64,000 bases of DNA from JAJRPT01 sp965661945 (GCA_965661945.1 CBFIFP010000001.1:1-64000), one strand, 5' to 3'; positions 53,481 to 62,746 are shown, counted from the stretch's first letter. Numbers and translations: made by a program. Notes: generated by a model from the sequence alone, not told the origin.

Positions 53481-53958
53481 AAATAAAATTAATTTTCTAT
53501 TTTGAATAAAAATCAGAAAAAAAATCAAGATAAATGAATAAAGTGCTTAATTAAGTCAAAATGTTATAAAAACACATCAAGGGGTTTTAAACCCCTTGAT
53601 AATAATGTAAATATGAAATATTATTATATATAATTTCTGAAAATTAAAAAATAATAAAATTTATATCTTGTTATATTTTTTGTTTAATTTGTTAAGAATT
53701 CTTAAATATTATACAAATGATTTTCTCAATTATATACTCAAAATTTTATTATAATAACATTAAAATAAAATATTAAATCAGTAACTTTATATATAACAAT
53801 GAGATGCAAAACGAAAAAAAAATGATTTTTTTTGATATTAATTTTTTTATTAAAAGTTAATTTTGTAGTTTTGTCATTATTGATTTTGAATTTTAAAGAA
53901 AATTTCTTTAAAATTTGAATATAAATGATTGATACTTTTAAAATTAAAAGGAAAAAAA
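53481..53958. other. Very AT-rich intergenic region with one strong hairpin
   Basis: Apart from a hairpin at 53576-53600, about 450 bases of low-complexity A+T. Near its end two promoter-like elements overlap (TAATTTTG at 53858-53865 and TAGTTTTG at 53866-53873), about 90 bases before the next ATG. No gene is seen. Confidence 0.5.
53576..53600. terminator. Perfect hairpin downstream of the acyl-CoA dehydrogenase gene
   Basis: ATCAAGGGG (53576-53584) and CCCCTTGAT (53592-53600) with a TTTTAAA loop that can extend the stem. No T run follows on the plus strand; on the minus strand GTGTTTTTAT follows. It may be a transcript-end hairpin that stabilises the message. Confidence 0.5.
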
Positions 53959-54699
53959 ATGCTAACTATATTTAAAATATTATTAGTAACAATAATTTCT
54001 TCAAGTATATTATATACTTACGATAAAATTGAAACTAATAAATTAATCCAATTACCACAAATGAATCATTTTGAAGATATTGCTTTTTCTGAAACAGAGA
54101 TTTTTGTTTTAATTAGTGAGTATAAAACTTTTGATAAACACCCTTATTGGGGAAAGTGTCTTAAAATTCAAAGATTAAACTATGATTTTCAAGTATTAGA
54201 TGAAATTGATATAGAAAATTTAGAGATTAACGATAGCATTCAACAATTTCTACCAAATAGTTTTAAAGTAAAAAATGATACTTTGTATCTTTATGCACAT
54301 TTTATTGATGGAGGTCAGAGTATATTAAAATCACATCATAATTTGATTATATTAAAATTTTTTGAGAATAAGGAAGTTTACAGAAATTACGAAATTATAA
54401 GCGAAGGACCATTACCATCAACTTACGCTGGTAGTAAAGAAAATTTGGATTTTACAAAAGATGAAGAGAATATTTATGTTGCATTTAAGGGAATTCAAAT
54501 TGCTATAAGAAAGTATGATATACAAGGAAATTATATAGAAACATTTACTGTAATTGATGACTCAGTTTCTAATAGTTTTTATGGATATGAAGGTGAAATA
54601 TATGTAACTGGAATTAATAAAATAAATGATAAAATTTATTTATTTTTAACAGAATTAACAAGTATAAAAAATCAAAAAGATTTCTATATATATATATGA
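53959..54699 (+). CDS. N-terminal part of a secreted T9SS protein, interrupted in a (TA)n tract
   Basis: ATG 53959 follows AAAAGGA and starts a signal peptide (MLTIFKILLVTIISSSILYTY); the frame from 53929 is an upstream extension. The body is aromatic and beta-rich, with repeats suggesting a propeller-like fold (IQLPQMNHFEDIAFSETEI, NIYVAFKGIQIAIRKYD). The frame ends at TGA 54698-54700 immediately after a TATATATATATAT tract (54685-54697). Adding one TA unit restores the frame into the downstream open frame and yields a protein of about 485 residues. The dinucleotide tract makes slipped-strand switching plausible. Function unknown; expected to be surface-exposed when intact. Confidence 0.7.
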   Translation: MLTIFKILLVTIISSSILYTYDKIETNKLIQLPQMNHFEDIAFSETEIFVLISEYKTFDKHPYWGKCLKIQRLNYDFQVLDEIDIENLEINDSIQQFLPNSFKVKNDTLYLYAHFIDGGQSILKSHHNLIILKFFENKEVYRNYEIISEGPLPSTYAGSKENLDFTKDEENIYVAFKGIQIAIRKYDIQGNYIETFTVIDDSVSNSFYGYEGEIYVTGINKINDKIYLFLTELTSIKNQKDFYIYI

Positions 54700-55414
54700 T
54701 GAAGATTTAAATTTAATTGAGAAGAAAAAATACAAAGAAAAAACATCACAAATTGAAATTTATTTTTTTGATGTAAATAACAAAAATATAATGCTTTTTG
54801 GTGAATCAATACCAACAAGTCCTCGATTTGCAAATAGACCTTCTTGGTATCTTTATGAATTTGGTGAAGAGAACATTAGATATACTGGTACAAATTTGGG
54901 ATTAAACTATCCCGATTATATTTATGATATACAAGCATTTGATGATGGGTATATTGTTGTGGGAGCACATGATAAAATTCCTTCAAATCCTTTTCAGGTA
55001 TCGCTTGTTCAAAAACTAAATTCAAATTTTGAAGTAATCGAAAGTTTTACTTTTTTTGATAAAGAAACTGATAAATCAAATTTTGCTACAAAAGTAAAAG
55101 TTTTAAATAATGAAGAATATATAGTAGCAGGTCCATTAAGAACCGAAAACTCGTATTATCTTGCAAAATTTAATACTACTTTATCAGTGAACACTCAAGA
55201 GGACTTAGAAGTTAATATTTTCCCAAATCCTTCAAGTGATTTCATAATAATTTCTGGTTTAGAAATAAATTCAAGATATGAAATTGTTGATATATTAGGG
55301 AATAGATTAAAAGAAGGAAATTATTTAGGGCAAATTAACGTTTCTAACTTAACAATTGGGCATTATTATTTAAAAACAAGGGAAAAAGTTTTAAAATTTG
55401 TAAAAAGTAATTAA
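54695..55414 (+). CDS. C-terminal part of the same protein, with T9SS sorting tail
   Basis: The frame is open from the (TA)n tract (YDEDLNLIEKKKYKEK) to TAA 55412-55414; an internal ATG at 54791 lacks a ribosome site and is probably not a real start. The middle repeats the aromatic pattern of the upstream part (DYIYDIQAFDDGYIVVGAHD, NEEYIVAGPLRTENSYYLA). From NIFPNPSSDFIIISGL it has a complete T9SS type A tail (YEIVDILGNRLKEGNYLG, IGHYYLKTREKVLKFVKSN). It depends on frame restoration upstream to be made and exported. Confidence 0.72.
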   Translation, partial: YDEDLNLIEKKKYKEKTSQIEIYFFDVNNKNIMLFGESIPTSPRFANRPSWYLYEFGEENIRYTGTNLGLNYPDYIYDIQAFDDGYIVVGAHDKIPSNPFQVSLVQKLNSNFEVIESFTFFDKETDKSNFATKVKVLNNEEYIVAGPLRTENSYYLAKFNTTLSVNTQEDLEVNIFPNPSSDFIIISGLEINSRYEIVDILGNRLKEGNYLGQINVSNLTIGHYYLKTREKVLKFVKSN

Positions 55415-55435
55415 TAAAATATAAAGAGCTTTAAA

Positions 55436-55801
55436 ATGTGGAAGATTATTATATTATTGTTGTTAGTACTAAATTTAAGTGCTAATGTTTATAACATTAA
55501 GTTAATAAAGAGAGATGGAACCGTTCTTTATTCAAGCGATGGTGGAATAACTTGGAATACATATAAAAATGTAACAGAGAAATATTACATACAAGCAGAT
55601 GAAATATCTATAATGAAAGATATAGATGAAGAAGTAATAGAAACAAAATTTATGGATTACAATGGAAGAAAATATGATGATAATTTAATTACCTTTGGAA
55701 ATAATCAAATTGATATTCGACTTCCTGAACAAAATGTATTTGTAATTCAAGTAAATTTCAAAGAAGTTCATTACACTTTTGTAATAAATAATATCAGGTA
55801 A
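55436..55801 (+). CDS. Small secreted protein with one Asp-box-like motif
   Basis: A 121-residue protein with a signal peptide (MWKIIILLLLVLNLSANVY). LYSSDGGITWNTYKNV matches a single BNR/Asp-box (S-x-D-x-G-x-T-W). The C-terminal ITFGNNQIDIRLPEQNVFVIQVNF resembles the last strands of a sorting domain, but the terminal K/R-rich end is missing, so T9SS export is uncertain. It follows the frameshifted gene by 21 bases with AAAGAG as ribosome site. Function unknown. Confidence 0.6.
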   Translation: MWKIIILLLLVLNLSANVYNIKLIKRDGTVLYSSDGGITWNTYKNVTEKYYIQADEISIMKDIDEEVIETKFMDYNGRKYDDNLITFGNNQIDIRLPEQNVFVIQVNFKEVHYTFVINNIR

Positions 55802-55916
55802 TTCATTTTTTTTTTACAATAATCATCTATTTTCTTAAATATTTCAATATTTTTATTTAATTTAGTTTTTAAAAAATTTCATTTATAATTTTATTTTTTG
55901 AACCTATAACTAAACT

Positions 55917-58268
55917 ATGAAGTATATAATAATTTTTTTCTTTGCAATTACATTAAATTCACAGGATATTTATAGAGATTTAGTTGCCTATTATCCTATG
56001 AATTGCAATAGTTTAGACTCTTCTGGAAATAATATCCATGGGGTAATTCAATCTTCTCCTGAATGTATTGAAGGCAAGTTATTTGAAGCACTTAGGTTTA
56101 ATGGGACTGATGACTATGTTGAAATTCCAAAGAGTGAATCAAATAAATTAATTTCATCAAAGGGCTTTACTTGGTCATTGTGGATTAGGTCGAGCAATAT
56201 ACCTCAAAGTAATCAACCAGGCAGGAGTAGAACTTTTATTTCAGCGGCAAGTCCGGCAGATGCAGAAGATATTTATATTGGCTTTGGCAGTTTGTCAACA
56301 TCAAGAAATGAAATTTCCTTCGTAGTTGATGGACCAGGAGGTGCGGGTGCTTCAGCCGCAGCAAATAATGCCATATTGACTTGGAAACCGACTGATGGCT
56401 ACCAAGAAGATGAATGGTATCATATTGTAGGAATTAGAGATTATGAAAACAGAACTGTTAAATTGTATGTGAATGGTAATTTGGTAAGGCAGGCAACTAT
56501 AACTGCCGACCCATTTGTAAATCCATTAGATTTCTCGGTTGCAAGATTTAGTGATGGCTCTTCAGATATTGGTTCTTACTATGATGGTGATATTGATGAA
56601 GTTAGAATATACGATAGAGTGATAACAGACCAAGAAATATTAATTTTATATTCAGCAAGACCTGAGCAAATTGAAGTGGTAGATGTAAATATTGATTTTG
56701 ATAATATAAAATGTAAGTCAGATTCTGTAATTATTGTTAATTTATTAAATGTAGGACCTTCTGATTTTATTATTGCAGATACAGAACTCTATCAAAACAA
56801 GGAGTTTAGTATTTTAAATGGGGGAGAGATATTCCTTCAAGACCAAGAAGTTTACTCACTTGGAATTAAATTTGAACCAAATGAAGAAGGTGAATTTTAT
56901 GATACTTTATATTTGAAAAATAATTTTGGAGTTCAACCGCTAATACTATATTTATCAGGAAGGAAGTATGTAGAAATTGAAGTAGAAGATACTTTAAGAT
57001 TTTTGGAACTTGTGGATTGTATGGATAATAATTTCACCCAAAGGACTCTCAAAATAGTAAATAATAATATTGATGATGGATTAGAGATTTCAAGTATTGA
57101 AATGAGGTCAGTATTTACTACATCATCAACTTTCCCAATAATTGAATTAGGAGATACTCTCGATTTAGAATTAACTTACACTCCTGATGAATTTGGTTTC
57201 TTTTCTGATACCGCAATAGTTAATTTTACAAATTGTAATCAAAGCAGAACGTTTACAATATTATCAAGATATACAAAAAGGAATTCAGACAAAGAGCAAT
57301 TTGTGGATTTTGGCGCTTCTGAAAATGGACTTTTGTCAAGCAGAACCTATAGCATAGAGAACACAGGAACAACATCATTTGATATTTATTATGTAGAATT
57401 TAAAGAAAACACCCAATTTACTTTATTAACTGACCCAAATGATTTTATAATTTCAGTTCCAAGAGAACAATCAAGGCAAATAGAAATTGGTTTTACTCCT
57501 ACTGGTGGGTTGGCAAGAGATACTATGTATATAATTTCATATAGTTTGTGTGGTGAAAAGATAGACACAATACCGCTTTCTGGAGTAGGAAGATATAGAG
57601 CGATAGTTGATATAAGCGTTGAAAGTCAGCAAGTAGAACTAAATGATAAAATTACAATTCCCATAAAATTAACTAATATAAGAGATTTAGAACTTGCAGA
57701 AATTGATAGTCTTGTAGTCGATTTCGAGGTTAACAATTCTTCGATTATTGTAAATGATGAAGAAATTATAGGTCAAGTATCAGAATTTAAATCATTTAGA
57801 AAAACTATTGCTATTGATAAAGTAGATGAGCAAACTGTTAATTTATTTGATGCGGAAATAGTGTTAGGTAATTCTTCCTCACCTAAAATAAGTATTATTT
57901 CAGTTACCCCAGTTGATGGTTTAATGACATTTACTTCTCAAAATGGTGAAATCGATATCACTAATATTTGCGAAGCAGGGGAGATTAAAAGGTTATTTAT
58001 GTCAAGTTTTTGGTTTTTTGTTAGCGAACCAAGTCCAAATCCTGTAAATGATTATTTTAATTTAAACTTTGAATTAATTGAAGAAGGTGCCACTAAGATT
58101 AATATTTACAATCAGCAAGGTGAATTAGTTAAAGTACTTTTTGATAATGAAGTGCAACCAGGTAATTATAATTCAAGATTTATTGTATCTGATTTACAAA
58201 CTGGAGTCTATTTTATAAATATAGTAACTCCAAGTCATAATATTACTAAAAAATTAATCAAGCAATAA
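55917..58268 (+). CDS. Secreted LamG-domain protein with Ig-like repeats and T9SS tail
   Basis: A 783-residue exported protein. After the signal peptide (MKYIIIFFFAITLNSQ) the first about 230 residues are a laminin-G/concanavalin-like jelly roll (LVAYYPMNCNSLDSSGNNIHG, FNGTDDYVEIP, WYHIVGIRDYENRTVKLYVNG, DGDIDEVRIYDRVI). Next come ASH/choice-of-anchor-D-like Ig repeats (FDNIKCKSDSVIIVNLLNVG, LGIKFEPNEEGEFYDTLYL, LTYTPDEFGFFSDTAIVNF, EIGFTPTGG). The T9SS tail begins FVSEPSPNPVNDYFNLNF and ends TGVYFINIV to KKLIKQ. It may bind carbohydrate at the cell surface. The gene ends 27 bases before purE. Confidence 0.85.
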   Translation: MKYIIIFFFAITLNSQDIYRDLVAYYPMNCNSLDSSGNNIHGVIQSSPECIEGKLFEALRFNGTDDYVEIPKSESNKLISSKGFTWSLWIRSSNIPQSNQPGRSRTFISAASPADAEDIYIGFGSLSTSRNEISFVVDGPGGAGASAAANNAILTWKPTDGYQEDEWYHIVGIRDYENRTVKLYVNGNLVRQATITADPFVNPLDFSVARFSDGSSDIGSYYDGDIDEVRIYDRVITDQEILILYSARPEQIEVVDVNIDFDNIKCKSDSVIIVNLLNVGPSDFIIADTELYQNKEFSILNGGEIFLQDQEVYSLGIKFEPNEEGEFYDTLYLKNNFGVQPLILYLSGRKYVEIEVEDTLRFLELVDCMDNNFTQRTLKIVNNNIDDGLEISSIEMRSVFTTSSTFPIIELGDTLDLELTYTPDEFGFFSDTAIVNFTNCNQSRTFTILSRYTKRNSDKEQFVDFGASENGLLSSRTYSIENTGTTSFDIYYVEFKENTQFTLLTDPNDFIISVPREQSRQIEIGFTPTGGLARDTMYIISYSLCGEKIDTIPLSGVGRYRAIVDISVESQQVELNDKITIPIKLTNIRDLELAEIDSLVVDFEVNNSSIIVNDEEIIGQVSEFKSFRKTIAIDKVDEQTVNLFDAEIVLGNSSSPKISIISVTPVDGLMTFTSQNGEIDITNICEAGEIKRLFMSSFWFFVSEPSPNPVNDYFNLNFELIEEGATKINIYNQQGELVKVLFDNEVQPGNYNSRFIVSDLQTGVYFINIVTPSHNITKKLIKQ

Positions 58269-58295
58269 AAGTAAGCAAATAAAATCAAGAAATAT

Positions 58296-58787
58296 ATGAG
58301 CATAAAAGTAGGAATAATCATGGGGTCGGATTCAGACCTTGCAACAATGCAACAAGTTGCAGATGTTTTAGATGAATTTGAAGTTAAATATGAAATTAAA
58401 GTAGTTTCAGCTCACCGCACCCCTTTTGATATGATTGAATATGGTAAATCTGCAAGTGATAGGGGATTAGATTTAATAATTGCTGGAGCTGGTGGCGCTG
58501 CGCATCTTCCTGGAATGATTGCATCAGCAACTCATTTACCCGTTATTGGAGTTCCCATCAAATCATCTACAATGAATGGCTTAGACTCTTTATATTCAAT
58601 TGTACAGATGCCTCCAGGTGTTCCAGTAGCTACAGTAGCAATTGGCGCTGGTAAAAACGCTGGACTTCTTGCAGTTCAAATATTAGGACTTGCAGATAAT
58701 GGACTTAAAGAAAAGATGATTGCTTACAAATTAAGAATTGCTGACGAATCAAGAGCAAAAAATAATAATCCTGCCTTTAAATTCTAA
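58296..58787 (+). CDS. purE: N5-carboxyaminoimidazole ribonucleotide mutase
   Basis: PurE acts in purine synthesis, converting N5-CAIR to CAIR. The signature GSDSDLATMQ at residues 10-19, VSAHRTPFDMIEYG near 39-52 (His in the active site) and AGAGGAAHLPGMIAS are typical of the class I enzyme. 163 residues is normal. purK is not adjacent; the next gene, four bases later, encodes an unrelated membrane protein. Confidence 0.97.
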   Translation: MSIKVGIIMGSDSDLATMQQVADVLDEFEVKYEIKVVSAHRTPFDMIEYGKSASDRGLDLIIAGAGGAAHLPGMIASATHLPVIGVPIKSSTMNGLDSLYSIVQMPPGVPVATVAIGAGKNAGLLAVQILGLADNGLKEKMIAYKLRIADESRAKNNNPAFKF

Positions 58788-58790
58788 ATT

Positions 58791-60017
58791 ATGTTTAAGT
58801 CAATTATTATAGTATTATTATCAACTTTTGCTATATTATTTACTTACGGATTATTTCAAAAATCGTTAAAAGTAAATGAAGGTAAGGGATATGATGGAGT
58901 TTATTATTATCAAATAACTGAGCAATTTGCTAAAAATGAAAAAATAACTTCCTATGCACCATTTATTTATAGATTAGGAACGCCGTTTCTTGTTTCAATA
59001 ATCTTTGAAGATTATATCTTTGGATTTAAAGCTATAAATTTGGTATTTTCTGTAATTCTTTCAATTCTTATATATTTATTAGCATCATTATATCTAGAGA
59101 ATAAAATAGCAATTTTAACTGCAATTTTTTACCAACTTCACTGGATAAGCGGAGTAAGATATATTTTATTCGACCCAATGGGAACTGATTACATTGCATT
59201 AACTTTTATATATTTATGTTTATACATGATTTCAAAAAAAATTAATAATTATATTTTATGGGTTACATTAATTTCATCAATAGGAGTTATTTTTAGAGAA
59301 ATAGCATTAATTCCAATGATTATATTAATTTATAATAGATATAAAGACAATAATTATAAATGGAGTTTTATAAATTTAAAAAACATTTATTTAGTAATAT
59401 TATTTATAATTCCATTTTCAATTTATGCTTTAATTAATCTTTCAGAAATATTTAATATATTCTTAACAAAAACAAATGATTATAATTCAATTACTTCTGC
59501 AGTTCGTTGGATATATATAAAAGGTATCGGGCAGTTTATTCATTCATTTTTCAATGTTTATGGACTTCTTTTAATTATTCCATTTATTTTTTATAATAAA
59601 TTGAAAGAATTTAAAAATCAATTTGAACTTCAATATTTTACTCTAATAATTATAATTATTCTAGCACTAATAGGAGGTAGCGACACAGAAAGATTTATCG
59701 CTTGGGGATTGCCTATTTTTCTGATTATAACTATAAAAATAATTATTGAAACCAAATATTACAAGTCAAGAGTATTTTATTATATTATGCTTACGATGAT
59801 ATTAACTTATAGACTTTTTTGGATAAGTCCTTTTGATAACTTTGAAGGCATAAGCAAAGTACCTTTTTTAACTCCATTATCAAACGAATTTCATTTTGCA
59901 GATTTATTCACAATGCATGGAAATAAAAAGTTCATTTCTTTTGCACTTTTTCAATACCTTTTTCTTTCATTCGTTACTATATTTTTAACTTTTAAATGGA
60001 AAAACAAAGAGGATTAA
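58791..60017 (+). CDS. Polytopic membrane protein, glycosyltransferase (GT-C-like)
   Basis: A 408-residue protein with about ten or more hydrophobic helices. The first periplasmic loop has EGKGYDGVYYYQITEQFAKN, a D-x-x-Y/D-G pattern seen in GT-C type (PMT/ArnT-like) enzymes that use lipid-linked sugars, followed by FIYRLGTPFLVSIIF and FDPMGTDYIALTFIYLCLY. Several such proteins are annotated only as hypothetical. The role in surface glycan or protein glycosylation is an inference. It starts three bases after purE. Confidence 0.6.
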   Translation: MFKSIIIVLLSTFAILFTYGLFQKSLKVNEGKGYDGVYYYQITEQFAKNEKITSYAPFIYRLGTPFLVSIIFEDYIFGFKAINLVFSVILSILIYLLASLYLENKIAILTAIFYQLHWISGVRYILFDPMGTDYIALTFIYLCLYMISKKINNYILWVTLISSIGVIFREIALIPMIILIYNRYKDNNYKWSFINLKNIYLVILFIIPFSIYALINLSEIFNIFLTKTNDYNSITSAVRWIYIKGIGQFIHSFFNVYGLLLIIPFIFYNKLKEFKNQFELQYFTLIIIIILALIGGSDTERFIAWGLPIFLIITIKIIIETKYYKSRVFYYIMLTMILTYRLFWISPFDNFEGISKVPFLTPLSNEFHFADLFTMHGNKKFISFALFQYLFLSFVTIFLTFKWKNKED

Positions 60018-60019
60018 TT

Positions 60020-60421
60020 ATGAAAGATATTTTCGAAAATTATAACAATATTGCAGTTGTAGGTATGTCTCGACATATTGAAAAACCATCGTTTACAGTT
60101 CCATCATATATGAAAAAACAAGGATTTAAGATTATACCAATTAATCCAACTGCCGAGTCAATAATGAAATTAACAGTCTATCCAGATCTTAACTCTGTTC
60201 CAGATTACATTGAAATAGTCTTAGTATTTCGCCCATCAAGTCAAGCTTTAGATGTTGTAAAACAAGCTATTGAAAGAAAAAAAACAAAAGGTGATATAAA
60301 AGTTATATGGCTTCAACTCGGAATAAAGAGTGATGAAGCAAAAGAATTAGCTTTACAAAATGGAATTGAGTTCGTTCAAGATAAATGTATATATGTAGTC
60401 CATAAAGAAGTATATTCTTAA
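60020..60421 (+). CDS. CoA-binding (YccU-like) Rossmann domain protein
   Basis: ATG 60020 with AGAGGA upstream gives a 133-residue protein; the longer frame from 59996 overlaps the preceding gene. It has the CoA-binding pattern of the YccU family: NNIAVVGMSRHIEKPSFTVPSYMKKQGFKIIPINP, cited by its ends, LTVYPDLNSVPDYIEIVLVF and VIWLQLGI, then FVQDKCIYVVHK (cysteine near residue 120). It probably binds CoA; the biological role is not known. Confidence 0.88.
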   Translation: MKDIFENYNNIAVVGMSRHIEKPSFTVPSYMKKQGFKIIPINPTAESIMKLTVYPDLNSVPDYIEIVLVFRPSSQALDVVKQAIERKKTKGDIKVIWLQLGIKSDEAKELALQNGIEFVQDKCIYVVHKEVYS

Positions 60422-60428
60422 TCTATTC

Positions 60429-61490
60429 TTAATTTATTGATAAAGTATCAATTTCTCTTTCTTCTGAAGCCGATTTTATAGAATCGCGAGTTTTTCTATA
60501 ATCATTTACAAAACTTATATGTTCACTATGGTTTCTTGAAAAATAATGTTTTCCTGAGCCATCGCCAATTGATACCATATAAAGATAGTCATGTTTCTCA
60601 GGTTTTAATACTGCATCTATTGCTATAAGTCCAGGATTATTTATGGGGCCGGGGGGTAAACCTTCATAAACATAAGTATTATAAGGGTGTTTTATTTCAA
60701 GATGTTTATAAAGCACCCTTTGTTTTTTTCCCAACACAAACTGAACAGTCGGGTCTGCTTGCAATAACATTCCTATTTTTAATCTATTTAAATATAAACC
60801 AGCTACAGTACTTGCCTCAGATTTTAAAGGAGTTTCTGCTTCCACAATTGATGCTAAAGTTAAAACTTCATGCTTTGTTAATTTAGATTCCTGAAGTTTC
60901 TGTAATCTTTGTTCAGTCCATAATATTTTATTTTCTTGTAATAATTTTCTAATAATTCTTTCTTCGTTGTCATTTAAATAAAAATCGTAAGTGTTAGGTA
61001 ATAAATAACCTAAAACATTATCACTTTCAATTTCAAATTCTTCTAATAGCAAAGAATCTTTTGTCAATTCCATAAATTTCAAAGAATCAATATTACTCAT
61101 TTTGTATGCAAAAAGTTGAGCTATTTCCTCTAATTTTAATCCTTCTTGAATAGTAACTCTTACTGACTCTTGATGTTTTATATCAAAAAGTGTTTTTAGT
61201 ATTTCAAGATTAGTTAACTTACCTTCAATTTTATAAGTACCAGCGTAAACTTTCTGATTTTCCTGTTCAGTATAATATTTTAGAACGTATTTGAATATCC
61301 ATTCAGGTAACAAAAGTCCTTTTTCATTAAATATTTTAACTGCTTTTTCTCCTGATGTATTATGAGGTATAGTAATCTCAACAGGGTTACTAAGATAAAT
61401 TTGTCGTGTTACTACTTCATTGATGTAATAATAAGTAAACCCAAATAAAACAATAATTGAAACAACAAGAATTATAAAGAATATTTTCAT
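60429..61490 (-). CDS. mltG: Endolytic murein transglycosylase MltG (YceG-like)
   Basis: A single N-terminal membrane helix (residues 2-20) anchors the protein. A LysM-like segment (VRVTIQEGLKLEEIAQLFAYK) is followed by the YceG catalytic domain with Glu217 in LASIVEAET, RLKIGMLLQADPTVQF, TYVYEGLPPGPINNPG and HYFSRNHSEH. 353 residues, family length. MltG cuts nascent peptidoglycan near synthesis sites. It stands alone and is divergent from the Mrp/ApbC gene. Confidence 0.95.
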   Translation of the reverse strand: MKIFFIILVVSIIVLFGFTYYYINEVVTRQIYLSNPVEITIPHNTSGEKAVKIFNEKGLLLPEWIFKYVLKYYTEQENQKVYAGTYKIEGKLTNLEILKTLFDIKHQESVRVTIQEGLKLEEIAQLFAYKMSNIDSLKFMELTKDSLLLEEFEIESDNVLGYLLPNTYDFYLNDNEERIIRKLLQENKILWTEQRLQKLQESKLTKHEVLTLASIVEAETPLKSEASTVAGLYLNRLKIGMLLQADPTVQFVLGKKQRVLYKHLEIKHPYNTYVYEGLPPGPINNPGLIAIDAVLKPEKHDYLYMVSIGDGSGKHYFSRNHSEHISFVNDYRKTRDSIKSASEEREIDTLSIN

Positions 61491-61585
61491 TAGATACCCG
61501 AATGTTATTAAGATTTTGCAATTTTAATACTATATAAACGTTTTTAGCTCAAAAATGTTTAAATAATCATATAGAAAGTACATAG

Positions 61586-62674
61586 ATGAATAAAAATCAG
61601 ATTATTGAAGTATTAGGTAAAATTAAAGATCCAGATATTGGATTATCATTTCAAGAACTTAGTGCAATTGATAGGGTAGAGATAGAAGATAATGGTAAAG
61701 TAAAAATATATTTAAAATTGATACAACCTATTTATTGGGTTGCTCAAGAAGTAAACAATATATGCATATCCGAATTAAGAAAAATATCAGATAAAACTAT
61801 ATTTGAAATAATTATAAGCGAAATCCCTCAGAATAATGAAACAAGACCTGTTTTACCAGGAGTTAAAAATATAATTGCTGTAGCTTCTGGAAAAGGTGGA
61901 GTAGGTAAATCAGCTATTGCAGCAAACATAGCCGCCGCTCTTTCTCTTAAAGGAGCTAAGGTTGGAATATTAGATGCTGATGTTTACGGTCCCTCTCAGC
62001 CAACCATGTTTGGAATTGGTCAAGCAAGATTAGAAGCCGTAAGAACTGAAGATGGTAAAACTTACGCAAAACCAAGAGATAAATATGGAATTAAAGTTGC
62101 TTCGATGGGTAACATTATGGAAAGAGATGATGCTGCAATCGTTAGAGGTCCAATGCTTGCAGGTTATTTTAATATGCTTCACGAGCAAATTTGGTGGGGT
62201 AACCTGGATTTTTTAATTTTTGATTTACCACCAGGAACAGGAGATATTCAATTAACTCTATGTCAAAGGATACCACTTTCAGGTGCAATAGTTGTAACTA
62301 CTCCACAAGAAATAGCTCTTGCAGATGTGAGACGTAGTATAAAAATGTTTGAAAAAGTGAATGTTGATATTTTAGGTATTGTTGAAAACATGAGTTATTT
62401 TACACCGCCTGATATGCCAGAAAAAAAATATGAAATATTTGGAAGTGGCGGAGGAAGAGCAATGTCAGAAGAATATAATGTTGATTTACTAGCAGAAGTA
62501 CCTCTAACAATTGAAATGAGGGATGCAAATGATGGTGGAATGCCAGTGGTTTTAAAAAATTTTGATTCACCTTCATCTCAAGCTATAGTTGGCGCAACCA
62601 ATATTGTATTGAAGAAGTTAAGAAAGAAAAATTATGAAACTTCATCAAACCCAGAAATAAAAATTTCACTATAA
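61586..62674 (+). CDS. Mrp/ApbC family iron-sulfur carrier ATPase
   Basis: 362 residues: an N-terminal MIP18/DUF59-like domain (residues 1-80, LGKIKDPDIGLSFQELSAID) and a P-loop ATPase with deviant Walker A SGKGGVGKSA (101-110), DADVYGPSQPTMFG and DLPPGTGDIQLTL. The family carries and transfers Fe-S clusters. The usual CxxC near the end of the domain is replaced by FTPPDMPEKKY, a variant I recall for Bacteroidetes-type Mrp proteins; only a few cysteines remain (near 60 and 255). So cluster binding may use other ligands. Confidence 0.9.
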   Translation: MNKNQIIEVLGKIKDPDIGLSFQELSAIDRVEIEDNGKVKIYLKLIQPIYWVAQEVNNICISELRKISDKTIFEIIISEIPQNNETRPVLPGVKNIIAVASGKGGVGKSAIAANIAAALSLKGAKVGILDADVYGPSQPTMFGIGQARLEAVRTEDGKTYAKPRDKYGIKVASMGNIMERDDAAIVRGPMLAGYFNMLHEQIWWGNLDFLIFDLPPGTGDIQLTLCQRIPLSGAIVVTTPQEIALADVRRSIKMFEKVNVDILGIVENMSYFTPPDMPEKKYEIFGSGGGRAMSEEYNVDLLAEVPLTIEMRDANDGGMPVVLKNFDSPSSQAIVGATNIVLKKLRKKNYETSSNPEIKISL

Positions 62675-62686
62675 AAAATTTTTTTC

Positions 62687-62717
62687 TTGCATATTAAGTT
62701 AAGAATCCTTAATTTTG
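62687..62717 (+). promoter_or_regulatory. Promoter of the tRNA-Val gene
   Basis: TTG at 62687-62689, a 20-base spacer and TAATTTTG at 62710-62717, 29 bases before the tRNA 5' end. Confidence 0.65.
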
Positions 62718-62746
62718 AATTCTGTTTTAGAACAGGTTAAGGAAAA

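Noticed and set aside
53929..58268. Insertion sequence or phage remnant as cause of the broken genes
   Set aside because: No transposase, integrase, terminal repeats or target duplications; each break is a simple indel.
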